A stretch of DNA of 64,000 nucleotides from an uncultured Flavobacteriales bacterium (GTDB taxonomy: Bacteria; Bacteroidota; Bacteroidia; Flavobacteriales; Schleiferiaceae): assembly GCA_913055685.1 (NCBI GenBank), contig CAJXKC010000003.1, forward strand, positions 1 to 64,000, given 5' to 3'. A program made the position numbers and the translations under genes. Positions 61,461 to 64,000 of this stretch are shown here, piece after piece. The notes under the pieces were generated by a model. It had not been told where the DNA came from, did not search any database, and saw only the letters and a list, made by a program, of their open reading frames with translations. Positions within the stretch are counted from its first letter, which is position 1. The number at the start of each line of letters is the position of its first letter.

Positions 61461-63398
61461 TTATTTGGCGGTCGTCTTTAAGTCTAAACGCTCGAAGATG
61501 GAGTTATTACTAATAAACTCAGGTACAATGGACTTCACCGCTGCTACCAAATCTAAATTATCCCCTTGAAGATGGGCATGCTTAAGTCGGTCAATGGACA
61601 TTAACATTCCTGCATACTCCATAGTGGTAGTTTGCGCCACCATAATCTTAGGATGATGAGTGGCTAAGGTATTTTCTTTGGTCGCCAATAACTCCTCGTA
61701 AAGTTTCTCACCAGGACGTAGTCCTACCTCAACGATTTCGATGTCTTTTCCCAGTTGGAGTCCGGATAACTTAATCATCTTCTTAGCCAGGTCGTAAATC
61801 TTCACAGACTCTCCCATATCGAAAACAAAGATTTCACCGCCTTTACCCATCGCTCCAGCTTCTAATACCAAATTACATGCTTCGGGTATGGTCATAAAGT
61901 ACCTGGTGATATCACGGTGAGTTAAGGTAATAGGGCCACCTTTTTCTATTTGCTTTCTAAACACTGGAATTACCGAACCATTTGAACCAAGTACATTACC
62001 AAAACGGGTAGTAATAAATTGGGTTCCGGCTTTATTGTGTTTTCCCAAACTCTGCGTATACAATTCGGCAGTACGTTTTGTGGCACCCATAACATTCGTG
62101 GGATTTACCGCCTTATCGGTACTAACCATCACAAATTTCTCCGCACTAAACTCAACCGCAAGGTCAGAGATGTGCTTGGTTCCAAAGATGTTCACTCCCA
62201 CCGCTTCGTATGGGTTTTCCTCCATCAATGGCACATGCTTGTATGCCGCAGCATGGAAAACCAATTGCGGTCTATAGGTATGGAAAACTTTACGCATCCT
62301 GCGGTAATCTCGCACGTCACCAATTACACAAGTGGCACTTTTACAAAATTCGGGATGGCGTGATTTCAATTCGTTTTCCAAATCGTAAATAGCCGATTCG
62401 GCTTGATCAAGTAGAACAACTAGCTTAGGCTGATAATGCAAAACCTGACGGGCAATTTCACTACCGATAGACCCCGCCGCTCCGGTCACCAGAACCACCT
62501 TATCTAAAATTTCGCGCTCAATGTTAATATTGTTCAATTCGATTGGAGCACGTTCTAAAAGATCCTCAATCCGAACCGATTTGATCTGTTTGGTACTTAA
62601 TTCACCTTGTATCCAATTATCTACCGGTGGAACAACCTTAACCTCAAGATTATTCTTCAAGCACTGGTCCACTATTTCATTACGACGCTTTATCGGTAAA
62701 GCGGTTTGAATAGAAATAATAACCTGGTCTACTTTATTCTTTAAAAGGTAACTTTCAGAAAAAGCCTTCTGATTATCAATGATAGATATCCCTTCGATGG
62801 ACTTACCGACCTTATTATCATTGTCGTCTATAAAAGCTACAATTTGATATTCGCGACTGGTGTCGTGCATCAAAGTGTTTTTGGTAATTATTCCTGATGC
62901 TCCTGCACCATAAATCATTACTCGGGTGGCCTTGTGGTCAATTGAGGTTTTAAAACGAACATAAAGCAGCTTCACCATGAAGCGTGAGCCAATTAAAACC
63001 ACTAAGCTCAGCAGGAAGTGTATAAGTAAAATGGAATTGGGAACTAGCAGATAAGATTTAAACCAATCTATTCCTCCATAATTGTAACTCAGGTTAACTG
63101 CAACGCCTAAAAGAAGACCCAAGAATCCACCTTTAGCAATATTATAGGCATCATTAACCCCAGTATGACGAATAACGCCAACATGAGATTTACTTATAAG
63201 AAAGCCCACCAGGTAAATAAATAAAACAAATGGGGTCTTTTCTAAAATATGACCTTGCGGGATGCTTGTAAACTCAAAATTGTAACGGAGAATTACAGAT
63301 AGATGAAAGGCGCCCGTGATAATTATCAGGTCGAAAAGAAGTACCAACCACCTGGAGAGGAAACGGTCGGAATTGCGAAGAATAAACTTCCTAATCAT
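61461..63398 (-). CDS. Nucleoside-diphosphate-sugar epimerase/dehydratase (CapD/FlaA1/WbpM-like)
   Basis: A 645-residue protein with four N-terminal helices, a first CoA/NAD-binding-like region (IYGAGASGIITKNTL near 170) and a C-terminal SDR domain with GAAGSIGSEIARQ near residue 307, STDKAVNPTNVMGATKR and FGNVLGSNGSVIPVF. Enzymes of this type act on UDP-GlcNAc or related sugars (C4/C6 dehydration or epimerisation) at the membrane for O-antigen or capsule. The length fits. A TATATTTG element is 46 bases before the ATG. The next gene upstream in the same strand is the SpoIID-like one. Confidence 0.9.
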   Translation of the reverse strand: MIRKFILRNSDRFLSRWLVLLFDLIIITGAFHLSVILRYNFEFTSIPQGHILEKTPFVLFIYLVGFLISKSHVGVIRHTGVNDAYNIAKGGFLGLLLGVAVNLSYNYGGIDWFKSYLLVPNSILLIHFLLSLVVLIGSRFMVKLLYVRFKTSIDHKATRVMIYGAGASGIITKNTLMHDTSREYQIVAFIDDNDNKVGKSIEGISIIDNQKAFSESYLLKNKVDQVIISIQTALPIKRRNEIVDQCLKNNLEVKVVPPVDNWIQGELSTKQIKSVRIEDLLERAPIELNNINIEREILDKVVLVTGAAGSIGSEIARQVLHYQPKLVVLLDQAESAIYDLENELKSRHPEFCKSATCVIGDVRDYRRMRKVFHTYRPQLVFHAAAYKHVPLMEENPYEAVGVNIFGTKHISDLAVEFSAEKFVMVSTDKAVNPTNVMGATKRTAELYTQSLGKHNKAGTQFITTRFGNVLGSNGSVIPVFRKQIEKGGPITLTHRDITRYFMTIPEACNLVLEAGAMGKGGEIFVFDMGESVKIYDLAKKMIKLSGLQLGKDIEIVEVGLRPGEKLYEELLATKENTLATHHPKIMVAQTTTMEYAGMLMSIDRLKHAHLQGDNLDLVAAVKSIVPEFISNNSIFERLDLKTTAK

Positions 63399-63444
63399 AG
63401 GCCAGTTCGGTCAATTAGTATTACTCCTCCCCTATAGAGCCCTC

Positions 63445-63452
63445 AAATATAG
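63445..63452 (-). promoter_or_regulatory. -7 element TATATTTG of the CapD-like gene
   Basis: On the minus strand TATATTTG fits TAnnTTTG. The leader to the ATG at 63398 would be about 40 bases. Confidence 0.5.
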
Positions 63453-63580
63453 TAAAATATAGGATTACTATGGAGAAGCCTATTCTAGAAAGAGTAATAA
63501 AGGTTTTATAAAATATTGTTTTACAGACTTTTACATCACCTTAATTTAGGGGTATCAAATCCTTAACTTAAAGGTAATAT

Positions 63581-64000
63581 TTAGGCTTCGAAATCGAGCG
63601 ACTCCTCACTAGATTGAATCGATTCAATTTCCACATTGCGATAGTAATGACGCAGGATACTTTTATAGGAATACCCCTTTTTACTCATTTCAATCGCCCC
63701 ATCTTGAGACATTCCCACCCCGTGACCAAAACCGTGGCCTTTTAGAATTAAATCCTTACCCTCCGGCTCAATGGTGAAATAGGTGGATTTAAGCCGGAAG
63801 GCCGATCTAACCTTAGTTAGTTTTAAGCTTTTACCCGCAAACATAAAGTAGGCTTCACGCTGATCTCGATTAAGGTTTAGTAAGGCTTTCTGCAGCTGCA
63901 AGTCATTTTTAACTCCAAACATCCGAGCGAAGTAATTATAAAAACGATCGGCTTCAATACGCTTTTCCCAATTATAGGAACCAACGTTTAAACTAAAGCT
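63581..64000 (-). CDS. SpoIID/LytB domain protein (5' part outside the window)
   Basis: The C-terminal 139 residues of a SpoIID/LytB-like protein; the frame is open through the window edge (it reads SFSLNVGSYNWEKRIEADRF at the edge), so the true start is outside. The family signature GHGFGHGVGMSQDGAIEM is plain, followed by YKSILRHYYRNVEIES. SpoIID proteins are lytic transglycosylases acting on denuded peptidoglycan; the non-sporulating relatives in Bacteroidota probably act in wall remodelling, which is inference. No ATG is called as start. Confidence 0.88.
   Translation of the reverse strand, partial: SFSLNVGSYNWEKRIEADRFYNYFARMFGVKNDLQLQKALLNLNRDQREAYFMFAGKSLKLTKVRSAFRLKSTYFTIEPEGKDLILKGHGFGHGVGMSQDGAIEMSKKGYSYKSILRHYYRNVEIESIQSSEESLDFEA

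Noticed and set aside
1-64000. tRNA, rRNA, CRISPR array, integrase or transposase
   Set aside because: I looked for them in all gaps and found no supporting sequence.

Overview
The window looks like a chromosomal segment of a Bacteroidota bacterium, most likely order Flavobacteriales. The evidence is internal: several type IX secretion system (T9SS) C-terminal sorting domains of types A and B, a fused SecDF, an exosortase F (XrtF) gene with its partner, a type III glutamine synthetase, an ABC permease fused to an M1 peptidase, and many promoters of the Bacteroidota TAnnTTTG type. I see no rRNA, tRNA, CRISPR array, transposase or phage gene.

Layout. 1-3160 is repeat-rich: an 8-bp TCTTCCTC array, CT-rich and TTTGCGTT-type dispersed repeats and GTCATGCTGAGC-type repeats surround a BrkB/YihY-family membrane protein and a polysaccharide flippase. 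3160-7851 (+ strand) carries a YfhO-like membrane protein, a PIG-L deacetylase and a DNRLRE/T9SS protein. 7858-14401 (- strand) is a tight seven-gene run: DUF2851, PspC-like, K+ channel with RCK domain, SDR reductase, glycosyltransferase, sulfotransferase and WbqC. The glycosyltransferase carries an in-frame insert made of the intergenic repeat type. A MarR regulator diverges from this run. 14918-20709 (- strand) holds two tandem copies of an unrecognised three-gene cassette of secreted PKD-like proteins, one per cassette with a T9SS type B domain and two per cassette ending in the same short C-terminal motif. 21165-33641 (- strand) is mostly housekeeping: purM-prfA-pyrF, a PorE-like OmpA protein, glnN, a Na+/Ca2+ antiporter, tatA and secDF. 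33773-43506 (+ strand) has two large T9SS type A proteins, one of 2285 residues. 43577-45748 is a Pif1-like helicase. 45825-47156 is a compact unit of a GbsR-type regulator and two paralogous small membrane proteins, with a 20-bp palindrome before the regulator gene and again before the first membrane gene. 47197-51664 is an ABC transporter/M1 peptidase pair, 51809-55279 a fused isobutyryl-CoA-type mutase (IcmF), 55425-59407 a small secreted protein, HAD phosphatase, FemAB/GNAT-like, polysaccharide deacetylase-like and RadC genes, then YceI, exosortase F with partner, a CapD/FlaA1-like epimerase and, at the edge, a partial SpoIID/LytB protein.

Functional picture. Much of the window serves the cell surface: glycan building and export (flippase, GT, sulfotransferase, WbqC, CapD-like, deacetylases), secretion (SecDF, TatA, PorE-like T9SS part, XrtF) and secreted adhesins. 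The most interesting parts are the duplicated PKD/T9SS-B cassettes with the conserved tail (K/G)PxTGxIxHY/F, and the autoregulated GbsR-membrane-protein unit. Several genes also share the exact arrangement TAnnTTTG-N4-ATG, which predicts leaderless transcripts. All functions are read from the sequence by eye; no database search was run.
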